64,000 bases of DNA from Candidatus Edwardsbacteria bacterium (lineage in GTDB: Bacteria > Edwardsbacteria > AC1 > EtOH8). A program made the position numbers and the translations under genes. Under the pieces are notes generated by a model. It worked only from the letters and a program-made list of their open reading frames with translations. It made no database searches and was not told the DNA's origin. Below are positions 42,163-50,225 of this stretch, piece by piece; the stretch's first letter is position 1, and the number at the start of each line of letters is the position of its first letter. The DNA lies in assembly GCA_031082425.1 (NCBI GenBank), contig JAVHLB010000004.1, forward strand, positions 1 through 64,000, in the 5' to 3' direction.

Positions 42163-43365
42163 TCATCCTTCCAGGGCTTTGGCTATTACCTTGACCGCCC
42201 AGTCCACTTCCTTTTTGGTTATCACCAGCGGCGGGGCAAAGCGGATGGTCTGCTCGTGGGTATCCTTGGCCAGCATCCCCATCTCCTTCATTTTCAAACA
42301 ATATGGCCGGGCCTTTCCAGCCGAGGCATGCAGTTCCATCCCGGTCAGCAGCCCCTTGCCCCTGATATCCTTGATCTTCTTGGTCTTGATCTTAGCCAGC
42401 TGGGAGCGGAAGTAATCGCCCAATTGCTGTGATCTTACATCCAGCTTCTCTTTGGCCAGGACCTCCAGGGCCGCGGTGCCGACGGCACAGGCCAGGGGGT
42501 TGCCTCCGAAGGTGCTGCCGTGCTGGCCGGGTTTGATGACCTTCATGATATTCCAGGAGCTGAGAATGGCGGAGACCGGATACACTCCCCCGCCCAGGGC
42601 CTTGCCCACGATCATGATATCAGGCTTGGCATTCTCATGCTGCCAACAGAACCACCTTCCGGTGCGGCAGAAGCCGGTCTGAACCTCGTCGGCGATGAAC
42701 AGGACATTATGCTTCTTGCAGATCTGCTTGACCTTGGTAAGATATCCCTTGGCCGGAACCTTGACCCCGGCCTCTCCCTGGATGGGCTCCACCAAAAACC
42801 CAACGGTATTCTTGGTAATGGCCTTCTCCAGGGCCTTGGTATCATTGTAAGGAATGATTTTGAACCCGGGTGTGGCCGGCCCGAATCCGGTATAGGCATC
42901 GGGATCGGTGGAAAAACCGACGATGGTGGTGGTCCGGCCGTGAAAATTCTCGGCGCAGACGATGATCTCGGCCTGGTTCTTGGGCACCCGTTTGATCTCG
43001 TAGCCCCATTTGCGGGCCAGCTTGATGGCCGTCTCCACCGCCTCGGCACCGGTGTTCATCGGCAGGGCTACCTCCATCTGCGATACTCTGCAGAGCTTCT
43101 GCAGAAAGGGCCCCAGCCTGTCGTTATGAAAGGCCCGGCTGGTGAGGGTCACCCTCTCCAACTGGTCCTTTAAAGCTTTAAGCACTGCCGGATGGCGATG
43201 CCCCTGATTGACCGCCGAATAGGCGGAAAGCATGTCCAGGTATTTCTTGCCCTCCACATCCCACACCCAGATGCCCTTGGCTTTGGATATCACCACCGGC
43301 AGGGGATGGTAGTTGTGGGCCCCGTATTTCTCGGTGATCCTGATCAGCTCTTTGCTGCTGGCCAT
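42163..43365 (-). CDS. rocD: Ornithine aminotransferase (class III PLP enzyme)
   Basis: The 400-residue enzyme has the ornithine aminotransferase N-terminus (EKYGAHNYHPLPVVISKAKG), MNTGAEAVETAIKLARKWGY, HGRTTTIVGFSTDP and the PLP-lysine region IMIVGKALGGGVYPVSA. It converts ornithine plus 2-oxoglutarate to glutamate semialdehyde and glutamate. The EPIQGEAGV loop also fits. It lies in the iorBA/aminotransferase block, 76 bp from iorA. Confidence 0.9.
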   Translation of the reverse strand: MASSKELIRITEKYGAHNYHPLPVVISKAKGIWVWDVEGKKYLDMLSAYSAVNQGHRHPAVLKALKDQLERVTLTSRAFHNDRLGPFLQKLCRVSQMEVALPMNTGAEAVETAIKLARKWGYEIKRVPKNQAEIIVCAENFHGRTTTIVGFSTDPDAYTGFGPATPGFKIIPYNDTKALEKAITKNTVGFLVEPIQGEAGVKVPAKGYLTKVKQICKKHNVLFIADEVQTGFCRTGRWFCWQHENAKPDIMIVGKALGGGVYPVSAILSSWNIMKVIKPGQHGSTFGGNPLACAVGTAALEVLAKEKLDVRSQQLGDYFRSQLAKIKTKKIKDIRGKGLLTGMELHASAGKARPYCLKMKEMGMLAKDTHEQTIRFAPPLVITKKEVDWAVKVIAKALEG

Positions 43366-43517
43366 TTCTCTCTCCTGTAATAGATATTTTATTTATATTG
43401 TTTGATTTTGCAGCCGGTGGATCATTCTTTGGCGTCCAGATCAGAACGAAGGGCAGAGTCCATTTGTATCATAACGGCACTCTGCCCCCAAGGTTGAATG
43501 ATCTGTTGTATCGGCCG

Positions 43518-44858
43518 TTATTTTTTCTTGGCGACCTTTTTCAGCACCTGGTCCAGAATATCCAGGCCAACCTTGGCCTCTTCCTTGGTGATGATCAGCG
43601 GCGGACATATCCTGAGGGTGTTGGTGCCGCAGCCCAGCATCAGCAGGCCGCGTTTGAAGGCCTCCTGGACCACCGCCTCCATCAGGTCGTGGTCCTTCTC
43701 CCGGGTCTTACGGTCCTTGACCAGCTCCACTCCGATCATCAGCCCCTTGCCGCGGATGTCGCCGATGGCCGGGTGCTTCTTCTGCATCTTCTTCAGCTCG
43801 GCCATCATATAATTTCCCACCACGGCCGAGTTCTTCATCAGGTCCTTCTTGATGATCTCGTAGGTGGCAATGCCGGCCGCGCAGCATACCGGGTTGCCGC
43901 TGAAGGTGTTGCCGTGGGAACCCGGCTTCCAGCTCATGACCTGGGACGACGCTATGATGGCTCCCATCGGCATACCCGAGGCTATACCCTTGGCCATGGT
44001 GATGATGTCGGGTTTTACCCCGAAATGTTCCATGGCGAACCACTTGCCGGTCCGGCCCATGCCCGACTGGATCTCATCGGATATCAGCAGCATGCCGTGC
44101 TTGTCGGCCAGTTTGCGCAGGGCCACCACCGCCTCCTTGGGGGGCACCACATATCCACCCTCGCCCTGGATGGGCTCGAAAACGATGGCCGCCACTTCCT
44201 CCGGCGGCAATATGGTCTTGAGCACCACATCTTCGATGTATTTGATGCACTCCAGTTTGCAGCCGGGATAGGTCTTGTTGAAGACACAATGATAGCAGTT
44301 GGGGTAGGGCACATGGGTCACTCCCGGCATGGTGGGAAAAAAGCCCTTCTTCTGGGTGGTCTTGGAACCGGTGCAGGAGACCGCCCCCAGGGTCCGGCCG
44401 TGAAAGGCCCCGATGAAGGCGATGAACTGGGGACGCTTGGTGTAATAGCGGGCCAGCTTCAGGGCCCCTTCCACCGCCTCGGCCCCGGAGTTGCAGAAAA
44501 ACACCCGGTTGTCCTTTCCGGTGGGGGATACGGCATTCAGCCTTTCGGCCAATTCCACCTCCGGTGAATAATAGAAATCGGTGCCCGAATAGTGAAGGAA
44601 TTTATTTGCCTGCTCGGTGATGGCCTTCACCACCTGGGGATGGCAGTGCCCGGTGGAATTGACCGCGATGCCGGCGCAGAAATCCAGCAGCACATTGCCG
44701 TCCACATCTGTCATCCAGACGCCCTGGGCTTTTTCGATGACCGCCGGATAGGAACGGGTGTAGGAAGGGGACAATGACTTATGGTCGCGCTCCACGATGG
44801 CCCTGGCCTTGGGCCCTGGGAAAGCACCCCTTAAGATGGGTTTTTTCAACACTTTCAT
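43518..44858 (-). CDS. Class III PLP aminotransferase (acetylornithine/4-aminobutyrate or broad-specificity type)
   Basis: The 446-residue protein has GIAVNSTGHCHPQVV, FCNSGAEAVEGALKLARYYT, IGAFHGRTLGAVSCTGS, EPIQGEGGYVVPP and the PLP-lysine region IITMAKGIASGMPMGA. A Cys-containing insertion (YPNCYHCVFNKTYPGCKLEC, about 165-185) is a mark of the archaeal-type subgroup that includes aminotransferases and amino-acid racemases. It may therefore transaminate, or racemise, several amino acids; the exact reaction is uncertain. The intergenic space to rocD is about 150 bp. Confidence 0.8.
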   Translation of the reverse strand: MKVLKKPILRGAFPGPKARAIVERDHKSLSPSYTRSYPAVIEKAQGVWMTDVDGNVLLDFCAGIAVNSTGHCHPQVVKAITEQANKFLHYSGTDFYYSPEVELAERLNAVSPTGKDNRVFFCNSGAEAVEGALKLARYYTKRPQFIAFIGAFHGRTLGAVSCTGSKTTQKKGFFPTMPGVTHVPYPNCYHCVFNKTYPGCKLECIKYIEDVVLKTILPPEEVAAIVFEPIQGEGGYVVPPKEAVVALRKLADKHGMLLISDEIQSGMGRTGKWFAMEHFGVKPDIITMAKGIASGMPMGAIIASSQVMSWKPGSHGNTFSGNPVCCAAGIATYEIIKKDLMKNSAVVGNYMMAELKKMQKKHPAIGDIRGKGLMIGVELVKDRKTREKDHDLMEAVVQEAFKRGLLMLGCGTNTLRICPPLIITKEEAKVGLDILDQVLKKVAKKK

Positions 44859-44982
44859 GGCAGGATCCCTTCTATATGGTATTTAAATTTACTTGCCAAA
44901 ACATCATATTTTAACAGAATTATCGGTTAGTGTCAACCCACCAAAGTGTACATCATAAATGGCCGCGTTATGATTTTCTTAA

Positions 44983-45011
44983 TTGACAAGCGTCCTGATT
45001 TGATATATAAT
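44983..45011 (+). promoter_or_regulatory. Perfect consensus promoter of tRNA-Gln
   Basis: TTGACA (44983-44988), 17-bp spacer, TATAAT (45006-45011), starting 25 bp before the tRNA. Confidence 0.88.
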
Positions 45012-45035
45012 TACCTCTCTTGATTATTCATACAT

Positions 45036-45109
45036 TGGGGGATCGTCCAACGGCAGGACACATGGCTCTGGACCATGGTATCGGGGTTCGAATCCCTGTC
45101 CCCCAGCCA
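45036..45109 (+). tRNA. tRNA-Gln (anticodon CTG)
   Basis: Acceptor arms TGGGGGA / TCCCCCA, discriminator G, encoded CCA. Anticodon stem CATGG / CCATG with loop CTCTGGA, giving CTG. T-arm contains GGTTCGAATCC. Confidence 0.96.
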
Positions 45110-45110
45110 T

Positions 45111-45142
45111 AAAAAGACTGCGGTTAAATTCGCAGTCTTTTT
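45111..45142 (+). terminator. Terminator after tRNA-Gln
   Basis: AAAAAGACTGCG / CGCAGTCTTTTT stem with an 8-nt loop. Confidence 0.88.
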
Positions 45143-45493
45143 GCTTTGCCCGTAAAAAAACCCCGCTACCGATAAATGTCGGGGTTCTCGGCCTGATATT
45201 AGGCAAGAAACCCAGCGGCGGCTGATCCGCCGCATTTTATACCCCATATCATGCCTCAGGCGGTGAATCCCCTGTCCGCCGAAGTTTGCGCATATTGCTA
45301 TCACAACGCAGGCGGGCTGCCCCTCAGCCACTATTTTTACAAAGCAAGACAATTCAACGATTATCCTTGCTTTTTCTTATCATGTTTTATACTGTTTGGT
45401 TCATGGATAAAATACCAAAGCCCATTGGCATTATGCCAATGGGCTTTCACGACGGAAGACACATAGTAGACCAGACTAGAGGGTTTAACCCTG
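45143..45493. other. 350-bp hairpin-rich gene-free stretch
   Basis: Holds several strong hairpins: AACCCCG / CGGGGTT with a leftward T tract (45154-45187), GCGGCGG / CCGCCGC followed by ATTTTAT (45215-45240), and AAAGCAAG / CTTGCTTT followed by T-rich sequence (45341-45380). No convincing open frame is seen. It could hold one or more small RNAs, or just layered terminators. Confidence 0.5.
45418..45446 (-). terminator. Terminator of the pst-phoU-arsC unit
   Basis: Perfect AAAGCCCATTGGCAT / ATGCCAATGGGCTTT-type stem about 50 bp after the arsC stop, with a T-rich leftward tail. Confidence 0.75.
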
Positions 45494-45955
45494 CTAGGAA
45501 ATTCCACCCGTATCAGGATGGTTTGGTTTATTGATCTGTTTGATGAAATCTTCGACGGCTTTTTTTATGCTGTCCCTGACCGCAATGGTCCTTTTCAGTT
45601 TCTCCTGATCCGGGCCGGTAAAAGCGCCGGGGTCCGGAAAACTCCATTGCAGCCTCTGAGCTATGCCGGGGAAGACCGGGCATTTATCTTCTTCTTTGAT
45701 ATCACACACCGTTATTACATAATTATACAGCTGCCCCTTGAGGTATAGATCAAAAACGCTTTGTGCTTTTTTCCCTGATATATCTATTCCCATTTCGGCC
45801 ATGGCCCGTATAGCATATGGATTCAGTTCCCCGGGCTCCAGGCCGGCGCTATCGGCCTTAAAACGATCCCCCGCCAGGTGATTGAGCAGGGCCTCGGCCA
45901 TCTGGCTGCGGGCCGCATTATGGCGACAGATGAACAGAATTTTTGTTTTTTCCAT
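45494..45955 (-). CDS. arsC: Arsenate reductase (thioredoxin-coupled, LMW phosphatase fold)
   Basis: The 153-residue protein has the CX5R phosphate loop FICRHNAARSQMAEAL (Cys10, Arg16), SAGLEPGELNPYAI, MGIDISGKKA and two later Cys, C84 and C92, in TVCDIKEEDKCP. This triad of cysteines is the relay of thioredoxin-coupled ArsC, with the DP motif of the fold seen as FPDPGAF. It reduces arsenate to arsenite for export, yet no arsenite pump is seen here. It follows phoU by one base, making it the last gene of the phosphate uptake unit. That link is logical, because Pst imports arsenate as a phosphate mimic. A protein-tyrosine phosphatase role is less likely. Confidence 0.88.
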   Translation of the reverse strand: MEKTKILFICRHNAARSQMAEALLNHLAGDRFKADSAGLEPGELNPYAIRAMAEMGIDISGKKAQSVFDLYLKGQLYNYVITVCDIKEEDKCPVFPGIAQRLQWSFPDPGAFTGPDQEKLKRTIAVRDSIKKAVEDFIKQINKPNHPDTGGIS

Positions 45956-45956
45956 T

Positions 45957-46622
45957 TCATTTCTCCTGATGGTGCTTGATGACTTTGGCCTGGCAAATGT
46001 AGATCACCTCTTCACTGATATTGGTAGACAGGTCGGCTATCCGCTCCAGATTGCGGCTGATCAGTATCAGCCCCAGGGCCCGGCTGATGGCTTTCGGCTT
46101 CTCGAACATATAGGTCATCAGTTCCCGCAAGGTTTGATCCTTAAGCTGGTCTACCTGGCTGTCGGTGGCGCAAACCTGACGGGCCTTTTCCACATCCTCA
46201 TGGACAAAGCTATCCAAACTATCCCTGAGCATCGAAGCAACCAAATGTGCCATCCGGGGAATATCTACCAGGGGCTTTAACGGCGGCTCCTGGCCCAGCT
46301 TCAGGGTGCATTGGGCGATATTCACCCCGTGGTCGCCGATGCGCTCGATATCGTTGTTTATCTTTATTATCCCGATCAGCAGCCTCAGATCTTTAGCGGC
46401 CGGCTGGTGGCGGGCTATCAACGAGATGGCGTCGTTCTCTATCTCTATCTCCAGCCTGTCGATCTCCCTGTCCAAGGCCATGATCTGCTCGGCCTTGGCC
46501 AGGTCCCTATGTAAAAGCGATTCCACCGCCTGGCTGATTATCTGCTCGGCCTTGGACGCCATCAAAAGCAGTTTTTCCTTTATCTGCTCCAGCTCACGGT
46601 CGACGTGTCTTCTTTGTTCCAT
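45957..46622 (-). CDS. phoU: Phosphate transport regulator PhoU
   Basis: The 221-residue all-helical protein shows the two PhoU three-helix repeats, with metal-binding patterns ERIGDHGVNIAQ and NLERIADLSTNISEEVIY. PhoU links Pst activity to the PhoR kinase, keeping the Pho regulon off in phosphate excess. AAGGA precedes the ATG. It lies between pstB and arsC in the usual pst order. Confidence 0.95.
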   Translation of the reverse strand: MEQRRHVDRELEQIKEKLLLMASKAEQIISQAVESLLHRDLAKAEQIMALDREIDRLEIEIENDAISLIARHQPAAKDLRLLIGIIKINNDIERIGDHGVNIAQCTLKLGQEPPLKPLVDIPRMAHLVASMLRDSLDSFVHEDVEKARQVCATDSQVDQLKDQTLRELMTYMFEKPKAISRALGLILISRNLERIADLSTNISEEVIYICQAKVIKHHQEK

Positions 46623-46663
46623 AATGCCGTTCCTTTTGTTTTATTTATTGAATGTCATTCAAA

Positions 46664-47431
46664 TCATCCGAACCTTCCGGTGATATATTCTTCGGTCAGC
46701 TTGTTGCCTGGATTGGTCATCATCTTCTCGGTGGGGCCGAATTCCACCAGTTTGCCCAGCATCAGAAAAGCGGTGAAATCTGACACCCGGGCGGCCTGTT
46801 GCATGTTATGGGTGACGATGACAATGGTATATTTTTCCTTGAGGCGGAATATAAGTTCTTCGATCTTGGCAGTGGCAATGGGGTCCAGGGCCGAGGCCGG
46901 CTCGTCCATCAGGATGACCTCCGGCTCGACCGCCAAAGCGCGGGCGATGCATATCCGCTGCTGCTGTCCGCCGGACAGCTCCATGGCCGAACGGTGCCGC
47001 CGATCCTTTACCTCGTCCCAGATGGCGGCCTCCTTTAATGACCGCTCCACCACCTCTTCCAATTTTTCCTTGGCCGGAACGTTATCGCCCATCCTTACCC
47101 CGAAGGCCACGTTCTCGAATATAGATTTCGGAAAGGGATTGGGCCTTTGAAAGACCATGCCCACCTTGCGTCGCAACTCCACCACATCTATATCCCTTTG
47201 ATAGATGTCCTCCCCGTCCAGCAGGATCTGCCCCTCTACCGTCACGCCGTCGATCATTTCGTTCATCCGGTTTATTGACCGCAATAGGGTCGACTTCCCG
47301 CAGCCCGACGGCCCGATGATGGCGGTCACCTTCTTTTCGGGGATCATCATCGAAATATCCTCCAGGGCCTTGGTGCGATTGTAGTATAGGTTGAATTCCT
47401 TTATTTCCAACCTATTGTTTCCGGTCTGCAT
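46664..47431 (-). CDS. pstB: Phosphate ABC transporter ATP-binding protein
   Basis: The 255-residue ATPase has Walker A GPSGCGKST, the Q-loop region VGMVFQRPNPFPKSIFENV typical of PstB, signature LSGGQQQR and Walker B VILMDEPASALD. It powers phosphate uptake through PstAC. AGGGAAG lies before the ATG, and pstA ends one base upstream. Confidence 0.97.
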   Translation of the reverse strand: MQTGNNRLEIKEFNLYYNRTKALEDISMMIPEKKVTAIIGPSGCGKSTLLRSINRMNEMIDGVTVEGQILLDGEDIYQRDIDVVELRRKVGMVFQRPNPFPKSIFENVAFGVRMGDNVPAKEKLEEVVERSLKEAAIWDEVKDRRHRSAMELSGGQQQRICIARALAVEPEVILMDEPASALDPIATAKIEELIFRLKEKYTIVIVTHNMQQAARVSDFTAFLMLGKLVEFGPTEKMMTNPGNKLTEEYITGRFG

Positions 47432-47432
47432 A

Positions 47433-48347
47433 TTATCTTCCCTTTCTAAGCTGGCTTCTGGTGCGGGATCTTATGATTATGGCGATGATGTTTAGCGAAA
47501 AGGTTAGGGCCAATAGTACCAGGGTGGCTCCCATGGCTATAGGCACCGTGGCGTCTATATCCGGCGATTGGGTGGTCATTACGAATATATGGTAGCCCAG
47601 GGTCATGAACTGGTCGGTGGGCAGCTTGGGCAGGTACGGCAGGTAATAGGCCGCCCCGGTGAACATGATTGGAGCCACCTCACCGGCCCCCCGGCTGATG
47701 ACCAGCACCACTCCGGTCAGGATGCCGGGGATGGCTTGGGGAAGCACCACATGCCTTATCGATTGCCACTTGGTGGCGCCCAGGGCCAGGGCTCCGGCCC
47801 GTTCCGCCTGGGGAATGGCCCGGAGAGCCTCCTCGGTGGCCACTATGATCATCGGCAGGTTCATCAAGGCCAGGGTCAGCGAGGCCCAAAGTATGCATGG
47901 CTGTCCGAACAGGCCGGTCTGTCCCAGCGAGTGGTCAAGCCCCCCCCCGATGAACTGGATGAAAAAACCCAGCCCGAACAGGCCGAAGACGATGGAGGGG
48001 ACGCCGGCCAGATTGTTGACCGCCCCGCGGATCAGCTTGGTCAGAATGAAACCGGGCCGGGCGTACTCATGTAAATAGACTGCGGTGGCCACGCCTACCG
48101 GCACCACCGCGATCAGCATCAGCATCAGCGAGAATACCATCCCGAATATGGCCGGAAATATCCCGCCCTTGGTCATGCCATCGGCGGGCGCTTGGGTCAA
48201 AAATTCCCAACTGATGCTTTTATATCCGCCGATAATAACCGTGCCTAGTATGATCGCCAGAATGGCCAGGATCAGCAGCACCGCCGATCCGGTCAGGCCA
48301 ATTTTGAGTTTATCTTTGATATTTCTTAAGTTTATCTTATTTGTCAT
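47433..48347 (-). CDS. pstA: Phosphate ABC transporter permease PstA
   Basis: The 304-residue protein has about six membrane helices and the PstA permease motif GGIFPAIFGMVFSLMLMLIAVVPVGVATAVYL, with the EAA-type cytoplasmic loop EEALRAIPQAERAGALALGATKWQ and an HVVLPQAIPGILTG continuation. It forms the channel with PstC. It is 7 bp from pstC and adjacent to pstB. Confidence 0.95.
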   Translation of the reverse strand: MTNKINLRNIKDKLKIGLTGSAVLLILAILAIILGTVIIGGYKSISWEFLTQAPADGMTKGGIFPAIFGMVFSLMLMLIAVVPVGVATAVYLHEYARPGFILTKLIRGAVNNLAGVPSIVFGLFGLGFFIQFIGGGLDHSLGQTGLFGQPCILWASLTLALMNLPMIIVATEEALRAIPQAERAGALALGATKWQSIRHVVLPQAIPGILTGVVLVISRGAGEVAPIMFTGAAYYLPYLPKLPTDQFMTLGYHIFVMTTQSPDIDATVPIAMGATLVLLALTFSLNIIAIIIRSRTRSQLRKGR

Positions 48348-48354
48348 ATGTCAC

Positions 48355-49281
48355 CTATTTCTTGGCCCCGTAAAGCTTGCTCATCAGCCCGTCGAACAGC
48401 ACCCAGGAGGTCATGTTTATCGCGAAGGTGACCAGGAACAGGACCAGCCCGATGAAGAACAGGGCATGGTAGTGTCCGCTGCCAAAGACCACCTCTCCCA
48501 GCTCGGCCGCGATGGTGGCGGTCATGGTCCGGGTGGAATTAAGAGGATTGAATGAGAACAGCGGGGCATTCCCGGCCGCCATCAGCACCACCATGGTCTC
48601 CCCCACCGCCCGTCCCATGCCGAACAGAACCGCTGCCGACACCCCGGGCAGGGCCGCCGGCAGAACCACTTTTAGGGCCGTCTGCCAAGGGGAGGCCCCC
48701 AGCCCCAGGGCCGCCTCCCGGAACGACCGGGGGACCGCATTGATGGCATCCTCGGCCAGTGAATAGATGGACGGAATGACGGCAAAGCCCAGGGCTATCC
48801 CGGCATTGACCGCATTTAGCCGGATCTCCCAGCCGAAGATATTTTTTAGAAAAGATGCCATAACTATCAGGGCAAAGAAGCCCAGCACTACCGAAGGGAT
48901 CCCGGCCAGCAGCTCCACCGCCGGCTTGATGAATTCCTTTAAACGGCGCCCGGCGAACTCCGAGCTATAAAGAGCGGCGGAGATAGCCACCGGAACGGCT
49001 AAAAACAATGCGATCAGGGTCACCTTTAAGCTGCCCAGGATGATGGGCCACAGCGAGAACCGGGGATTATCCGACACCGGCTGCCAGGCGATGCCGTTGA
49101 AGAATTGGCCGAAGGTTATCTCCTGCTGCACCTCGCTGTTGAAGAATATCGGCAGCGACTCCCTCATGATGAATAGGAATATCAGGAATACCACCACGAT
49201 GGCGAAGGTGGCGGTGATCTTGATGTTTCCCTCGATCAGGGATTCCCCGAGATATTTGAATCTCCTTTTCTTAAGGCTCAT
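48355..49281 (-). CDS. pstC: Phosphate ABC transporter permease PstC
   Basis: The 308-residue protein has six membrane helices, the external loop NGIAWQPVSDNPRFSLWPIILGSL and the EAA-type loop EDAINAVPRSFREAALGLGASPWQ. I place the start at 49281 (MSLKKRRFKYLGE), with AAGGA 10 nt upstream; a longer frame would overlap the pstS stop and add about 50 uncharacteristic residues. The pstS-pstC gap holds a strong hairpin. Confidence 0.93.
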   Translation of the reverse strand: MSLKKRRFKYLGESLIEGNIKITATFAIVVVFLIFLFIMRESLPIFFNSEVQQEITFGQFFNGIAWQPVSDNPRFSLWPIILGSLKVTLIALFLAVPVAISAALYSSEFAGRRLKEFIKPAVELLAGIPSVVLGFFALIVMASFLKNIFGWEIRLNAVNAGIALGFAVIPSIYSLAEDAINAVPRSFREAALGLGASPWQTALKVVLPAALPGVSAAVLFGMGRAVGETMVVLMAAGNAPLFSFNPLNSTRTMTATIAAELGEVVFGSGHYHALFFIGLVLFLVTFAINMTSWVLFDGLMSKLYGAKK

Positions 49282-49307
49282 GTTCTTGATTCCTTTGATA
49301 ACGGGAA

Positions 49308-49344
49308 ATCCAAGGGGTCTCTTTGGTCGCGAAACCCCCTGGAT
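49308..49344 (-). other. Hairpin between pstS and pstC
   Basis: Leftward ATCCAGGGGGTTTC / GAGACCCCTTGGAT forms a 14-bp stem with two G-U pairs and a 9-nt loop. No T tract follows, so it may protect the upstream pstS message or cause partial termination. Confidence 0.55.
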
Positions 49345-49367
49345 CAAGCCCCTGAATGACGGTGATA

Positions 49368-50201
49368 TTATTTTACGGTAAAGTATCCCACCTTTTTCAC
49401 CACTTCCTGGCCCTCGGGGGAAAGCACCCAAGCGACCATCTTCTTGATCTCGCCGCTGGGCTTGCCCCTCAGGTACCAGTAAAGGTCGCGGGCCAGGGGA
49501 TACTGGCCGCTCTTGACGGTCTCGGCGGTGGGCCGGAAACTGCCTTTAGCGGTCTTGATGGCCACTTCCTTGACCCCCTTGGCGTAAGCCGCCCCGCCGT
49601 AGCCGATGCCGAATTTATCCTTGGCCACCGCATTGACCACCGCCGCGGTCCCCGGCAGGGACTGCATGCTGGAAGTATAGTCGGCATTCTTCATGGCCGA
49701 TTCCCGGAAGAAGACGTAGGTGCCGGAGCTGTTCTCGCGTCCGTAGACTATGATCTTGGCATCGGACCCGCCCAGCTGGGACCAGTTGGTGGTCTTGCCG
49801 GTGTAGATGTCCCGGATCTGGTCCAGGGTCAGCTCGTCCACCGGGTTTTTCTCGTTGACATAGATGGTCACCCCGTCCTTGGCCACCGGAATCTCGGTGC
49901 CCATGTTGAAATAGCGCTCGCGTAGTTTCTTCTTTTCGGAATCCTTCATGCTCCGAGAGGCCTGGCAGATGTCGGTGGAGCCGTTGATCAGCGCGGCGAT
50001 CCCCACCCCCGAGCCGCCCCCGGTCACCTGGATCACCACCCCGGGGTTCTTCTGCATGTACAGCTCGGCCCATCTCTGCCCCAGCATCAGCAGGGTATCG
50101 GAGCCCTTAATGGTTATGGCTTTCCCGGCCATGACAAAACTGCAGGTCAGGATGACCACCAGGGCCAGCGAGGCCCAGAATCTGATATTCTTGAATTTCA
50201 T
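49368..50201 (-). CDS. pstS: Phosphate-binding periplasmic protein PstS
   Basis: The 277-residue protein has a signal peptide (MKFKNIRFWASLALVVILTC, cut near VMAGKA) and the phosphate-binding signature KAITIKGSDTLLMLGQRWAE, then TGGGSGVGIAALINGSTDICQASR and VYGRENSSGTYVFF. It captures phosphate for PstCAB. It follows the porin by 24 bp, so both share the Pho-box promoter. A Cys in the signal region is not at a lipobox position. Confidence 0.95.
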   Translation of the reverse strand: MKFKNIRFWASLALVVILTCSFVMAGKAITIKGSDTLLMLGQRWAELYMQKNPGVVIQVTGGGSGVGIAALINGSTDICQASRSMKDSEKKKLRERYFNMGTEIPVAKDGVTIYVNEKNPVDELTLDQIRDIYTGKTTNWSQLGGSDAKIIVYGRENSSGTYVFFRESAMKNADYTSSMQSLPGTAAVVNAVAKDKFGIGYGGAAYAKGVKEVAIKTAKGSFRPTAETVKSGQYPLARDLYWYLRGKPSGEIKKMVAWVLSPEGQEVVKKVGYFTVK

Positions 50202-50225
50202 TTGCTTATCTCCTAAATATTTATA

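Noticed and set aside
45011..45352. A 113-codon leftward open frame over tRNA-Gln
   Set aside because: It reads antisense through the tRNA and two terminators.
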